Shown here piece by piece: positions 36,170 to 45,435 of a stretch of DNA of 64,000 nucleotides. A model generated the notes under the pieces. The model did not search any database and was not told the DNA's origin. It was given only the letters and a program-made list of their open reading frames with translations. How positions within the stretch are numbered: position 1 is the stretch's first letter; each line of letters opens with the position of its first letter. The DNA is from Agrobacterium rosae. GTDB taxonomy: Bacteria; Pseudomonadota; Alphaproteobacteria; Rhizobiales; Rhizobiaceae. Where the stretch lies: contig NZ_NXEJ01000006.1 of the NCBI RefSeq assembly GCF_002915175.1, positions 256,626 to 320,625 of the forward strand. The letters are read 5' to 3'. The position numbers were made by a program, and so were the translations under genes.

Positions 36170-36709
36170 CTAGCGGCCCGTATCTGCTTTTGCCGCAGTC
36201 TGAAAAGCAACGGCATCCGGCGCAAGGCGCTTTTCGAAACGCCCGATGAACCTGTCGAACAATCTCGCAAATTCCGCGATGTCCTCGCTTGGCCAATCGC
36301 TGACCACCTCGCGAATGATGCTGATTTTGGCGCTGCGCATCTCTTCCAGAATGCTGTGGCCCAGCGGCGTGATATTGATAACGCTCCGTCGCCCGTCCTC
36401 CTGGGACGCCTCTCTTTTAAGAAGTTCGCGACCGACCATTTCCGCCACCACGCGGCTTCCGCGAGACGGGTCGAGACGCATGGCTTCGGCAATTGCTCCG
36501 ACGGTTGCAACGCCGCCCGCGCGGTTGACGATATCCAGCACATCGATATGCGATAGCTCCAGCCCGGGTGCCAGCTTGGCAATCGCCATACGGCCAATCA
36601 CGCGACGCCCGATCATCAGCCGCATGCGCGTCATGGTGTGGCTGATGTTTAGGACCTCGTCGCGGTCGACTGTGTCAGCATCTTCCGAAAACGATGTCGG
36701 CGCATTCAT
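36170..36709 (-). CDS. MarR-family regulator of the adjacent efflux gene
   Basis: This 179-residue winged-helix protein has LSHIDVLDIVNRAGGVATVGAIAEAMRLDPSRGSRVVAEMVG around the recognition helix, then the basic wing REASQEDGRRSVINITPLGHSILEEM. The N-terminal helix, VLNISHTMTRMRLMIGRRV, forms the dimer. It is divergent from a DHA2 transporter gene, with inverted repeats between them, so it probably represses the transporter and itself. The ligand is unknown. Confidence 0.88.
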   Translation of the reverse strand: MNAPTSFSEDADTVDRDEVLNISHTMTRMRLMIGRRVIGRMAIAKLAPGLELSHIDVLDIVNRAGGVATVGAIAEAMRLDPSRGSRVVAEMVGRELLKREASQEDGRRSVINITPLGHSILEEMRSAKISIIREVVSDWPSEDIAEFARLFDRFIGRFEKRLAPDAVAFQTAAKADTGR

Positions 36710-36773
36710 TCCTGCAATTCCCCCGATATTTCATGTGACGCTACCACAGACATAAAAATATGTCATTGACACA

Positions 36774-36792
36774 TATGTGCGAAAGGCACATA
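36774..36792. promoter_or_regulatory. Probable MarR operator
   Basis: TATGTGC-GAAAG-GCACATA is a perfect 19-bp inverted repeat in the MarR/transporter gap. An overlapping imperfect repeat, TATGTCATTGACACATA, lies at 36759-36775. Confidence 0.65.
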
Positions 36793-36819
36793 AATTTCTC
36801 ATCAAGTGTGAGATCTCCT

Positions 36820-38346
36820 ATGAATATGTCCGTTACGCCCGTGGTGCCGCTGGTTCCAGATCGCCGCCGCAGGCTTGTCGTGTTTTCCTTTCTGATGCTG
36901 GCGATGTTCATGGCCACGCTCGACAACCAGATCGTATCGACGGCGCTGCCGACGATCGTCGGTGAGTTCGGCGCGCTGGAACGCTTTGGCTGGATCGGCT
37001 CCGCCTATCTCCTCGCCACCAGCGCCGTCATGCCGGTTTATGGCAAGCTGGGTGATCTGTTCGGCCGCAAATATGTGATGATGGCCGCCATCGTCATTTT
37101 CACTCTCGGGTCGCTGGCCTGCGGATTGGCGTGGTCGATGGATTCGCTGATTGCAGCGCGCGTGCTGCAAGGCTTTGGCGGCGGCGGTATCATGGTGTCG
37201 ATCTTCTCCGTCAATGCCGATCTGTTCGAAGCGCGGGAGAGGGCGCGGTACCAGAGCTATTCCAGCCTCGTCATCATGGCATCGGGCAGCGTCGGTCCGC
37301 TCCTTGGCGGTACGATGAGCGATGTGTTCGGATGGCGCTCGATATTCCTGATCAACCTGCCCATCGGCATCGTGGTCCTCACCGGCCTTGCGTTCATGTT
37401 GCCTTATCGTCGTCCGGAGCGTCAGCCGAAGATCGATTATCTCGGCGCGTTGTTGCTGGCGCTGACAATTTCCAGCGTCGTCCTTTGGGCTGACAGCTCG
37501 CAACTCTTTGGCTCCATCTTCGCGTGGAAAAGCCTGTGCATCGTCGCCTTTGCCGCCATCACCGCATATTTGTGGGTGCAGGTGGAACGCCGCGCGCTCG
37601 AACCGGTCGTACCCTTGCGGTTGTTCAAGGACAGCACATTCCCGCTGTTCATGATTATCTCGCTGGTCAGCGGCGGGCTTGGCATCGGTATGGTCAATTA
37701 TTATGCTCTGTTTCTGCAAACGACGACCGGCCTTTCGCCATCGTCTGCCGGGCTTTTCTTCATCGCCATCACCGGCGGGATCGTCATGGGGTCGCTGTCG
37801 GCAGGGCGCATGATCTCGAAAACCGGCAACTACAAACCCTTTTCCGTGGCGAGCCTGAGCATTGGTGTGGTTGCCATGCTGCTGTTTTCACAAATGCATG
37901 CCGGAACGCCGCTCTACATCATTGGTGCCATCATGTTCGTTCAGGGGCTGGGTGTCGGTCTGGGTCAGCAGGCCCCTATTATCGGCGTACAGAACTCGGC
38001 ACCGAAATCCGATATCGGTGCAGCCAGCGGCGCGGTAACGCTGACCCGCATGGGTGGAGCCGCGATTGCGATTTCCGTTTATGGCGCGATAGTAGCGTCC
38101 AGCCTCAAGGGCCTCGCGGTGGATATTCCAGGCGTCGGCAAGATCGAGGAACTGACGCCGAAAATGCTGGCGGAGTTGCCGGCAGCTTCACAAACAGCCG
38201 TTGCCAACCTATACGCTGGCGCTTTCACCCCGCTGTTTTATGCGGCGGCTGCAACAGCGGCTATTGGTCTGGTGGCCGCACTGGCATTGAAAAATGTCCG
38301 GCTTCCCGCAACGGTCACGGAAAAGCCCGTCGCCGCGGTGGAGTAA
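36820..38346 (+). CDS. DHA2-family MFS drug efflux transporter (14 segments)
   Basis: This 508-residue inner-membrane transporter has motif A-like GKLGDLFGRKYVMM, motif D-like MATLDNQIVSTALPTIVGEF near the first helix, motif C GPLLGGTMSDVFGWRSIF, and the length and helix number of the DHA2 (EmrB-like) family. ATG at 36820 (MNMSV) is chosen; a second ATG lies two codons later, and the frame upstream crosses the operator. It is divergent from its likely MarR regulator. No EmrA-like partner is adjacent. Confidence 0.9.
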   Translation: MNMSVTPVVPLVPDRRRRLVVFSFLMLAMFMATLDNQIVSTALPTIVGEFGALERFGWIGSAYLLATSAVMPVYGKLGDLFGRKYVMMAAIVIFTLGSLACGLAWSMDSLIAARVLQGFGGGGIMVSIFSVNADLFEARERARYQSYSSLVIMASGSVGPLLGGTMSDVFGWRSIFLINLPIGIVVLTGLAFMLPYRRPERQPKIDYLGALLLALTISSVVLWADSSQLFGSIFAWKSLCIVAFAAITAYLWVQVERRALEPVVPLRLFKDSTFPLFMIISLVSGGLGIGMVNYYALFLQTTTGLSPSSAGLFFIAITGGIVMGSLSAGRMISKTGNYKPFSVASLSIGVVAMLLFSQMHAGTPLYIIGAIMFVQGLGVGLGQQAPIIGVQNSAPKSDIGAASGAVTLTRMGGAAIAISVYGAIVASSLKGLAVDIPGVGKIEELTPKMLAELPAASQTAVANLYAGAFTPLFYAAAATAAIGLVAALALKNVRLPATVTEKPVAAVE

Positions 38347-38431
38347 GGACAAGCGCTGAAAACATTGTGGTGTGCGGAACGTGTTGCTGCGGCGCGCGTT
38401 TCTTCGTTCAACGCCGTAAATGATAGCGCAT

Positions 38432-39442
38432 ATGAAGCCAGAGAAATTACTCAATCCCACGCCGAAAGGGCTCTATTGCCCTGTCGGTGATTTCTATGTG
38501 GACCCTGTGCGCCCCGTGCCACGGGCGCTGATCACCCACGGCCACTCCGACCACGCCCGCGCGGGCCATGAAAAGGTGCTGGCCACCCGCCAGACCCTGG
38601 ATATCATGCGCATCCGCTACGGTGAGGATTTCACCGGCAGCGAACAGGCAATCGGCTTCGGCGAAACAGTCGAGGTCAATGGTGTGACCGTCGGCTTTCA
38701 TCCCGCCGGTCACGTTCTGGGTTCGGCGCAGATTTCCATCGAACATGACGGCACGCGCATCGTCGCATCGGGCGATTACAAACGCGGCATAGACCCGACC
38801 TGTGCGCCATTCGAGCCGGTGCCATGTGATGTCTTCATCACCGAAGCCACCTTCGGATTGCCAGTGTTTCATCACCCAAAGCCGGCCCGAGAGATCGCCA
38901 AGCTTCTGACCTCGATAAAACAGTTCCCGGAGCGTACCCATCTGGTCGGTGCCTATTCGCTTGGCAAAGCGCAGCGGGTGCTGCGTTTGCTGCGTGACAA
39001 TGGATATTCCGATCCGGTCTATATTCACGGGGCGCTGGCGAAACTGTGCGACTATTATATCTCGCAAGGCATCGACCTTGGCGATCTGCGTCCGGCCACG
39101 CTGGAAAAGAGCAATCCCGCCCAATTCAAGGGTGCCATCGTCGTCGGCCCGCCATCGGCCTTTCAGGAAAAATGGGCCCGCCGTTTCAATGAACCGCTGA
39201 TCTCGTTTGCATCCGGTTGGATGATGGTGCGGCAGCGCGCCAAGCAGGGTGGGGTGGAATTGCCGCTCGTCATCTCTGACCATTGCGACTGGCCCGAATT
39301 GCTGGAAACCATAAAAGAAGTCGCACCGTCTCAGGTGTGGGTGACCCATGGGCGCGAGGAGGCACTCGTGCGCTGGTGCGAATTGCAGGGCATTCCGGCC
39401 CGGCCGCTGCATTTGGTGGGCTATGAGGATGAGGGGGATTGA
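38432..39442 (+). CDS. Ligase-associated MBL-fold DNA exonuclease
   Basis: This 336-residue protein has the metallo-beta-lactamase fold of beta-CASP-like DNA nucleases: ALITHGHSDHARAGHEKVL (HxHxDH), GFHPAGHVLGSAQISIEHDG, SGDYKRGIDPTCAPFEPVPCDVFITEATFG, and VISDHCDW and VWVTHGREEAL near the end. It is the Exo component known beside an ATP-dependent DNA ligase in several bacteria (P. putida Lhr/MPE/Exo/Lig cluster). The ligase follows after a repeat-filled 181-base gap. ATG at 38432 is preferred over one four codons earlier. Confidence 0.9.
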   Translation: MKPEKLLNPTPKGLYCPVGDFYVDPVRPVPRALITHGHSDHARAGHEKVLATRQTLDIMRIRYGEDFTGSEQAIGFGETVEVNGVTVGFHPAGHVLGSAQISIEHDGTRIVASGDYKRGIDPTCAPFEPVPCDVFITEATFGLPVFHHPKPAREIAKLLTSIKQFPERTHLVGAYSLGKAQRVLRLLRDNGYSDPVYIHGALAKLCDYYISQGIDLGDLRPATLEKSNPAQFKGAIVVGPPSAFQEKWARRFNEPLISFASGWMMVRQRAKQGGVELPLVISDHCDWPELLETIKEVAPSQVWVTHGREEALVRWCELQGIPARPLHLVGYEDEGD

Positions 39443-39469
39443 TGGTGGCATTCGTTTCCCACGGCAAGA

Positions 39470-39605
39470 CCCCTCCCCAACCCCTCCCCACAAGGGGGAG
39501 GGGCTTAACCCGGCTGCGCCCTCTACAGCGAGTTGAAATTCAGTTTTCTCGGCACGGTTTCTCCCCCCTTGTGGGGGAGATGGCCGGCAGGCCAGAGGGG
39601 GTCTT
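39470..39605. repeat. Palindromic mosaic repeat between exonuclease and ligase genes
   Basis: CCCCTCCCC-ACAA-GGGGGAGGGG (39481-39503) and CTCCCCCCTTGTGGGGGAG (39561-39579) are two hairpins in opposite sense, about 60 bases apart. They are of the type found repeated in agrobacterial intergenic DNA. Confidence 0.75.
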
Positions 39606-39623
39606 TCTCCACGAGGCTCTCCC

Positions 39624-41249
39624 ATGAAATCCTTCGCAACCCTCCTAGACCGCCTCGTCCTGACCCCATCCCGCAACGGTAAACTCAAGCTGCTGACGGA
39701 TTACTTCCGCGACACGCCCGACCCCGACCGGGGCTACGGTCTTGCCGCTATTGCTGGCACGCTGGACCTCAAAAGCGTCAAGCCTGCCATGCTGCGCGAG
39801 CTGGTCATGGAACGCATGGACGAGGTGCTGTTTCGGTATTCCTACGACTATGTCGGCGATCTCGCAGAAACCATCGCGCTGGTTTGGGATACGAGCCAGA
39901 ATGCCGACGTGGCGCAGGCGGATGATCCCGGCCTTGGCGAAGTCGTTGGGCTGATGAACTCGCTGGGCCGAACAGAGGTCCGTTCCGCCGTGCGCGATCT
40001 TCTGGACAGGCTGGAGACGTCGTCGCGGTTCGCATTCCTCAAGCTCGTCACCGGTGGCTTGCGCATCGGTGTGTCTGCGCGGCTTGCGCGTCAGGCGCTG
40101 GCGGATTTCGGGGGCAGGGACATCACGGAAATCGAAACGCTGTGGCATGGCCTGACACCGCCTTATGAGCCGCTTTTCGCATGGCTGGAAGGCAAGGAAG
40201 AGCGCCCCGTTCTGGCCACGCCCGCCATTTTCCACTCCGTCATGCTATCCACGCCTGTCGGCGACAATGATCTGCAAAATCTCGATCCGCAGGATTTCGT
40301 TGCCGAATGGAAGTGGGATGGTATCCGTGTGCAGCTGTCCCGCTCCGGCGAGACCCGTAAGCTCTATTCCCGCTCCGGCGACGATATCTCGGGCGCGTTT
40401 CCGGATGTGCTGGAACGCATCAATTTCGAAGGCGTCATGGATGGTGAATTGCTAATTGGCGGCACGGCCCGCTCCAACATTGCGACCCGTACCTTTTCCG
40501 ATCTCCAGCAGCGCCTGAACCGCAAGACAGTGACAGGCCGTATGCTCGAGGAATATCCGGCCTTCATCCGCGCTTATGACCTGTTGTTCGAGAGCGAAGA
40601 AGACATTCGTGCACAGACCTTTCTGAAGCGACGCGAAAAGCTTGAGCATCTCATCGACAACGCCCCGCATGACCGGTTCGATCTGTCGCCGCTGGTGCCG
40701 TTTGCCAGCTGGGATGAGCTGGAAACCTTGCGAAAAGCACCGCCAGATCCCGTCATCGAAGGCGTGATGATCAAGCGCAAGGACAGCATCTACCAGGCAG
40801 GGCGTGCCAAAGGTCCTTGGTTCAAGTGGAAGCGTGATCCCTTCAACATCGATGCCGTGATGATGTATGCGCAGCGCGGGCACGGCAAACGGTCCAGCTA
40901 TTATTCGGATTTCACCTTCGGCGTCTGGTCGGAAAATGAGGATGGCGAGCAACTGGTGCCAGTCGGAAAAGCCTATTTCGGCTTTACCGATGCGGAATTG
41001 GAAGTGCTGGACAAGTTCGTGCGCGACAATACGGTCGAGCGCTTCGGGCCTGTCCGTGCCGTGCGCGCCACGCCGGATTTCGGCTTCGTGCTGGAGGTGG
41101 CATTCGAGGGCATCAATCGCTCCAATCGCCACAAATCCGGGGTGGCCATGCGGTTTCCCCGTATTGCGAGACTAAGGGCTGATAAATTACCGTCTGAAGC
41201 GGATCGGTTGGTCACACTTATGGCGATGATCGATGAGAAGGCTGGATAA
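39624..41249 (+). CDS. ATP-dependent DNA ligase (ligase of the Lhr/Exo cluster type)
   Basis: This 541-residue enzyme seals DNA nicks. The N-terminal domain (about 1-200) is helical. Motif I is EWKWDGIRVQL with Lys230 as the adenylation site; later motifs include YSRSGDDIS, MDGELLIGG, RAYDLLFE, EGVMIKRKDSIYQAGRAKGPWFKWKR (motifs IV and V) and the OB-fold C-terminus with DFGFVLEVAFEGINRSNRHKSGVAMRFPRIARLR. Of the P. putida Lhr/MPE/Exo/Lig set, only Exo and Lig are adjacent here; no Lhr helicase or phosphoesterase gene lies next to them. Confidence 0.93.
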   Translation: MKSFATLLDRLVLTPSRNGKLKLLTDYFRDTPDPDRGYGLAAIAGTLDLKSVKPAMLRELVMERMDEVLFRYSYDYVGDLAETIALVWDTSQNADVAQADDPGLGEVVGLMNSLGRTEVRSAVRDLLDRLETSSRFAFLKLVTGGLRIGVSARLARQALADFGGRDITEIETLWHGLTPPYEPLFAWLEGKEERPVLATPAIFHSVMLSTPVGDNDLQNLDPQDFVAEWKWDGIRVQLSRSGETRKLYSRSGDDISGAFPDVLERINFEGVMDGELLIGGTARSNIATRTFSDLQQRLNRKTVTGRMLEEYPAFIRAYDLLFESEEDIRAQTFLKRREKLEHLIDNAPHDRFDLSPLVPFASWDELETLRKAPPDPVIEGVMIKRKDSIYQAGRAKGPWFKWKRDPFNIDAVMMYAQRGHGKRSSYYSDFTFGVWSENEDGEQLVPVGKAYFGFTDAELEVLDKFVRDNTVERFGPVRAVRATPDFGFVLEVAFEGINRSNRHKSGVAMRFPRIARLRADKLPSEADRLVTLMAMIDEKAG

Positions 41250-41342
41250 ATTGTCGCCAGTTTTCTCGAAACAGTGAGTGGACAATCGAATGGGTCAATG
41301 GTGAAATTGAAATGTGCGCAACGTTGTTCTTGGTGATCGCAT

Positions 41343-42284
41343 ATGCAAGATGATTCCTCCTCGCAAACAGTTTTTCGCAATGGCCTCACGCGCCGCCACT
41401 TGATGGTGGCGGCCGCCGGGCTTTCCGCTTTGGCACTCGTCCCCACGCGGACAAGCGCCAGCTTGAGCATGCCAAGCAGCCTTCCGCTTGAGGAGCTTGA
41501 TTACGCCGCTGCGCGCAGGCGGTTTCGCACCCATCTGCTGCGCAAGATTTCCGCGCCGGAAAAATCCGCGCCGCTCGGCACGCCTGTGGACGGAACGCGG
41601 GTGACATATTCCGGCGGACCGAACGGATCCATCGAACTGGTGGCATGGCTCTCCAACTATACGCCGTCTAAGAAACTGAAGCCCGCCGTGCTATTTCTGC
41701 ATGGTGGTAACGCCACGGGCGATGGCCACTGGGCTTTGATGAAGCCCTATTGGGAAGCGGGCTTCGTCGTTCTGCTGCCGTCTTTCCGCGGCGAAAACGG
41801 CCAGAAGGGCAATTATTCAGGGTTCTACGACGAGACTTCGGATGCCCTGGCCGCGGCGTCCTATCTCGAAGGCCTGCCTGGAATAGACCCGGATCGCGTC
41901 TTCCTGGCCGGTCATTCCAACGGCGGGACTTTGTCATTGCTGGCGTCCATGACGCGAAAATTCCGTGCAGCCGTACCGATTTCCGCCGGGGTCAATTCAT
42001 GGCGTTACTTCAATCGCTATACGGATGAGGTCTGCTTTGATGACAGCAATCCGCAGGAATTCGTCATGCGTTCGTCGGTCTGCTTCGGGCCGAGCCTGAA
42101 ATGCCCGACATTATTGTTGCGCGGCACGGAAGAGCGTCCCTTTGATGCCGACCACAAACTTTTGATGGAGCGGGTTCAATCGGCGGGAATGCGGATCGAC
42201 AACATGCTGTTGCCAGGCAATCATAATGGTGTGGTGCCGGGCGCGGTGGTCGAAAGCATTCGTTTCTTCAACCAGTTTGCCTGA
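41343..42284 (+). CDS. Exported alpha/beta hydrolase (dienelactone hydrolase-like) with Tat leader
   Basis: This 313-residue protein has a leader with NGLTRRHLMVAAAGLSALAL, a twin-arginine motif and hydrophobic core ending near TSAS, so periplasmic export is likely. The hydrolase core has PAVLFLHGGNATGDGHWAL (oxyanion region), FRGENGQKGNYSGFYDE, VFLAGHSNGGTLSLLASM (nucleophile Ser in GHSNGG), LLLRGTEERPFDADH (acid) and PGNHNGVVPGA (His). It is monocistronic, 58 bases downstream of nothing recognisable as a promoter, and 88 bases before an L,D-transpeptidase. The substrate is unknown. Confidence 0.82.
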   Translation: MQDDSSSQTVFRNGLTRRHLMVAAAGLSALALVPTRTSASLSMPSSLPLEELDYAAARRRFRTHLLRKISAPEKSAPLGTPVDGTRVTYSGGPNGSIELVAWLSNYTPSKKLKPAVLFLHGGNATGDGHWALMKPYWEAGFVVLLPSFRGENGQKGNYSGFYDETSDALAAASYLEGLPGIDPDRVFLAGHSNGGTLSLLASMTRKFRAAVPISAGVNSWRYFNRYTDEVCFDDSNPQEFVMRSSVCFGPSLKCPTLLLRGTEERPFDADHKLLMERVQSAGMRIDNMLLPGNHNGVVPGAVVESIRFFNQFA

Positions 42285-42372
42285 TAGCATCCAGAACTGA
42301 CCATTCCTCCAGCTTCGCGCCAGCCGGGTAGGTCATTGTTGCCGCAACGATCACTCCCTGTGAAGCGGTTCA

Positions 42373-43266
42373 ATGACAGTTCTATCCTTGAAACACTGCC
42401 GTCGCCTTTTGTCCTTTGCGGTGCTTTCCCTCATGCCGATTTTGGGCGGTTGCCTTTTCGTGACGGATACGAGCCGCATGAATCCTGACGTGTTCGTGCA
42501 GGAAACGGCACCTGTCTTCAATTACAACAATGTCGGCTCCATTCCGCGCCCGCCACTTCCGCCAACCCCGGGTTCGATCAACAGTCGTCCGCCTGATCTT
42601 TTCCGCTCGCAGTTCCAGCAGCTTTACGGCCCGCCATCGACGGCCCAGCCGACAGGGTCTGGCCTGTCGCCCGCTTACAGCAACCGGACCGTTGGCTACG
42701 GCCTGCCGGTATCCAACCCACTGCACCGCGCCATGTACGACCAGATCAGCGATGAAGGTCATACGCTGCCCGCCATTCCCTATTCCCGTGTCGATCCGCG
42801 CTTTCTGCGCCAGGACGTAGACTACCAGACCGCCGAAGCGCCAGGCACGATCGTGGTCGATACGAAGCAGCATTTCCTCTATCTCGTTCAACCGGGTGGA
42901 AAAGCCGTGCGTTACGGCGTCGGTCTCGGGCGAGATGGTTATGCATGGGCCGGTCGCGGCAAGATACAATGGAAGGCGAAGTGGCCGCGCTGGACGCCGC
43001 CGGACGAGATGGTGCAGCGACAACCGGAACTGGCGTCGATATCGGCTGCCAATGGTGGCATGATCCCCGGTCTCAACAATCCGCTCGGTGCCCGGGCGCT
43101 TTATATTTTCAAGGACGGCAAGGACACGCTTTACCGCGTTCACGGCACGCCGGACTGGCAGTCGGTGGGCAAGGCGACATCATCCGGCTGCGTGCGCATG
43201 CTCAATCAGGATGTGGTCGATCTCTACGACCGAGTGCCGCAGGGCGCGCCGATTGTGGTTATTTGA
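42373..43266 (+). CDS. L,D-transpeptidase lipoprotein (YkuD domain)
   Basis: This 297-residue protein has a lipobox leader (LMPILGGC) and a Pro-rich spacer, PRPPLPPTPGSINS. The YkuD domain starts near GTIVVDTKQHFLYLVQPGGKA and ends VHGTPDWQSVGKATSSGCVRML, with catalytic Cys273 in SSGCVR and the upstream His. It forms 3-3 cross-links in peptidoglycan or attaches proteins to it. A close paralogue follows 191 bases later in the same orientation. The lipobox suggests anchoring in the outer or inner membrane. Confidence 0.93.
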   Translation: MTVLSLKHCRRLLSFAVLSLMPILGGCLFVTDTSRMNPDVFVQETAPVFNYNNVGSIPRPPLPPTPGSINSRPPDLFRSQFQQLYGPPSTAQPTGSGLSPAYSNRTVGYGLPVSNPLHRAMYDQISDEGHTLPAIPYSRVDPRFLRQDVDYQTAEAPGTIVVDTKQHFLYLVQPGGKAVRYGVGLGRDGYAWAGRGKIQWKAKWPRWTPPDEMVQRQPELASISAANGGMIPGLNNPLGARALYIFKDGKDTLYRVHGTPDWQSVGKATSSGCVRMLNQDVVDLYDRVPQGAPIVVI

Positions 43267-43457
43267 TCACGCGCGAAAAGAATGCTTGGCGAATGGGCCT
43301 ATGTTGCAGACGCGCAACTGGCCTTTAGGTATGTATTAACCACTATACCAATACGTGATCTGTCGTGGAACAAACGACGTACAGCGAGATTGATGGATGG
43401 TTCTGCAAACCCGCGTAACATCCGCCCCAGTCGCTTCGATGTGAGAAAAACGGCCTT

Positions 43458-44195
43458 ATGATGAGCACCGACACAGACTTTTCCAGACGTACCTTCCTTT
43501 CCCTTCTTGGCCTTTCCTCTGCATCGCTTCTGGCGGGCTGCGCCTCATCAGGCGTCAGACCCTTCAACAGCGTTGAACCGGGCAGCCTGGCCAGTAACTT
43601 TGCGGGCGATTTCCGCTCGATGTTCGCTGGCGGCATTTCCGATGCAGAGCTTGCCGTCATGTATGGCACCGTCGAGGATGGCGGCTACGTCATCCCCGCC
43701 ATTCCCTACCAGAAAATCGATCGCCGCTATTATCGCCAGCGCGTCGTTGATCCGACCGGCGAGCCAGCAGGCACCATCGTTGTCGATACGCGCTCGCGTT
43801 TCCTCTACGTGGTGGAGCAGGGCGGTTCCGCCATGCGTTACGGCGTCGGCATCGGCCGTGAAGGCTTCGCATGGTCGGGCGAGGGCGTGATCCAGTGGCG
43901 TCAGAAGTGGCCGAAGTGGACACCACCAGACGAAATGGTTGCCCGCCAGCCGGAACTGGTCAAGTTCTCCTCCAAGAATGGCGGCATGCCACCAGGCCTG
44001 AAAAACCCACTCGGTGCCCGCGCGCTCTACATCTTCCAGAACGGCAAGGACACGCTTTACCGCCTGCACGGTTCGCCAGAATGGAACTCCATCGGCAAGG
44101 CCGTGTCTTCCGGCTGCGTCCGCCTGATGAACCAGGACATCATCGACCTCTACGACCGCGTGCCGAACAAGGCGCGGGTTGTGGTTTGGCAGTAA
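43458..44195 (+). CDS. L,D-transpeptidase lipoprotein with Tat motif (YkuD domain)
   Basis: This 245-residue protein has the leader FSRRTFLSLLGLSSASLLAGC, which combines a twin-arginine motif with a lipobox. The YkuD domain runs from GTIVVDTRSRFLYVVEQGG to LHGSPEWNSIGKAVSSGCVRLM with catalytic Cys220. It is clearly paralogous to the preceding gene (shared IPWMxxRQPEL and PGLKNPLGARALYIF segments). Either of two consecutive ATGs may be the start. It lacks the long Pro-rich spacer of its neighbour, so the two probably act at different distances from the membrane. Confidence 0.93.
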   Translation: MMSTDTDFSRRTFLSLLGLSSASLLAGCASSGVRPFNSVEPGSLASNFAGDFRSMFAGGISDAELAVMYGTVEDGGYVIPAIPYQKIDRRYYRQRVVDPTGEPAGTIVVDTRSRFLYVVEQGGSAMRYGVGIGREGFAWSGEGVIQWRQKWPKWTPPDEMVARQPELVKFSSKNGGMPPGLKNPLGARALYIFQNGKDTLYRLHGSPEWNSIGKAVSSGCVRLMNQDIIDLYDRVPNKARVVVWQ

Positions 44196-44346
44196 AAACA
44201 AGCTGTATCCGTAATCCTCGGCCTTGTGCCGAGGATTTGATCATGCGTCGAAGAGCTGAGTGCTTGGGATCGGGTGATGCCTCATTGTCCAAAAAGACGA
44301 GAACATTTTAAGTCATCACGCACACATTATTCGTAGCGATGTCTGG

Positions 44347-45426
44347 TCAATTCACCTGCACGCCACGCTCCTCCAGCGTATCGAGAATCTCGTTTGTTGC
44401 ATTTTTCGTCTTGAAGTGACCCACTTTTTTTAGTGATGGCATATCGAGCAATGCGCTCAGATTGTCGGAAGGAACATTGATGCTTATCCACTCGAGTTTT
44501 TGCAGTGGAACCAGTGTACGAAGGTCGAAACGATCGATCATTGAAATCACCGAAATGCCTCTCAGATTAACGCAGTGATGAATATCTGATGTATCGTGGA
44601 TGTCGAAGGCACCTTCTTCTCCACCCCAAAAATACCATGCATACGGATAGATTTCCTCGCCTCCGTCAAATTGTACCCAATCGACCGCCGCAAGCTGTTC
44701 CTCGCTTAGAGGGTATCGAACAAGATAATTCAGTGCTTGCGGAATCAATTCGTAACCATCCTGCTCCAAATCTACAGGTCGTCCAAGAACATGGGTGGCA
44801 AGTTGTTCTGGCGTTCCGATATCAAGCATTTTGAACCTTAAAAGTGCCGACATCACAGCAAGCTTGAGGTTCGGATCTGAGAACGGCGCACCCGGAACAG
44901 TATTTGCATCACGATATGGTGGTGCGCTTGGCTCAGCATATTTGGCTTCGGGATTGGAGATGGTGATCTCTGAAACAGCGTCATAGCTTATGCGCGTAGT
45001 CAGCAACCCCTCTGCTAAATGCATCGTCCCCAAGCGAGTTTGCTTACGCGCCTTGCTTTCCTCGCCAATCTGCAATTCTGGCACAGCCTTGCGAAGATCG
45101 GCGAGGTCCATCCCCATCGGAATGCCTGCGATGGTTTCCCTGAAGCGCGAGTCGAAGTCAATTTTTCCGATCAGTCCATTGCGATCAATACGAACAACGA
45201 CGCCAACGGTGTTTTGTAGAACATCGACTACGCCACCCTTATGCGGGGCAGGCGCGCGCCATTTCGGTCCCATGGCTTTCTCGACCGCCGCCACCGGCAT
45301 TCGTGGCCGCAGCGCTGCCAGAGCCTTCACATCGACCTCTTGATTTGATGCCGCCATGCCTTTGCCTCGCATCCTTAGAGATATCGCCAGCAATACCACT
45401 GTCATCAGGAAGTGTCTCTTGAGCAT
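44347..45426 (-). CDS. Secreted protein with LRR-like C-terminus, function unknown
   Basis: This protein has about 359 residues with a hydrophobic N-terminus, FLMTVVLLAISLRMRGKGMAA, likely a signal. Residues about 30-130 (AALRPRMPVAAVEKAMGPKWR, then RETIAGIPMGMDLADLRKAVPELQ) resemble small-protein inhibitor-like beta modules. The C-terminal part has SDIHHCVNLRGISVISMIDRFDLRTLVPLQKLEWISINVPSDNLSALLDMPSLKKVGHFK read as short leucine-rich units. It may belong to DUF6892-type proteins. ATG 45426 follows GAGGGG; a GTG two codons upstream is also possible. It ends near the ohrR gene, both on the minus strand. Confidence 0.6.
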   Translation of the reverse strand: MLKRHFLMTVVLLAISLRMRGKGMAASNQEVDVKALAALRPRMPVAAVEKAMGPKWRAPAPHKGGVVDVLQNTVGVVVRIDRNGLIGKIDFDSRFRETIAGIPMGMDLADLRKAVPELQIGEESKARKQTRLGTMHLAEGLLTTRISYDAVSEITISNPEAKYAEPSAPPYRDANTVPGAPFSDPNLKLAVMSALLRFKMLDIGTPEQLATHVLGRPVDLEQDGYELIPQALNYLVRYPLSEEQLAAVDWVQFDGGEEIYPYAWYFWGGEEGAFDIHDTSDIHHCVNLRGISVISMIDRFDLRTLVPLQKLEWISINVPSDNLSALLDMPSLKKVGHFKTKNATNEILDTLEERGVQVN

Positions 45427-45435
45427 AGGCACCCC

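Noticed and set aside
38447-39688. 413-codon minus-strand frame over the exonuclease gene
   Set aside because: It is antisense and includes a repeat element; there is no family signature.
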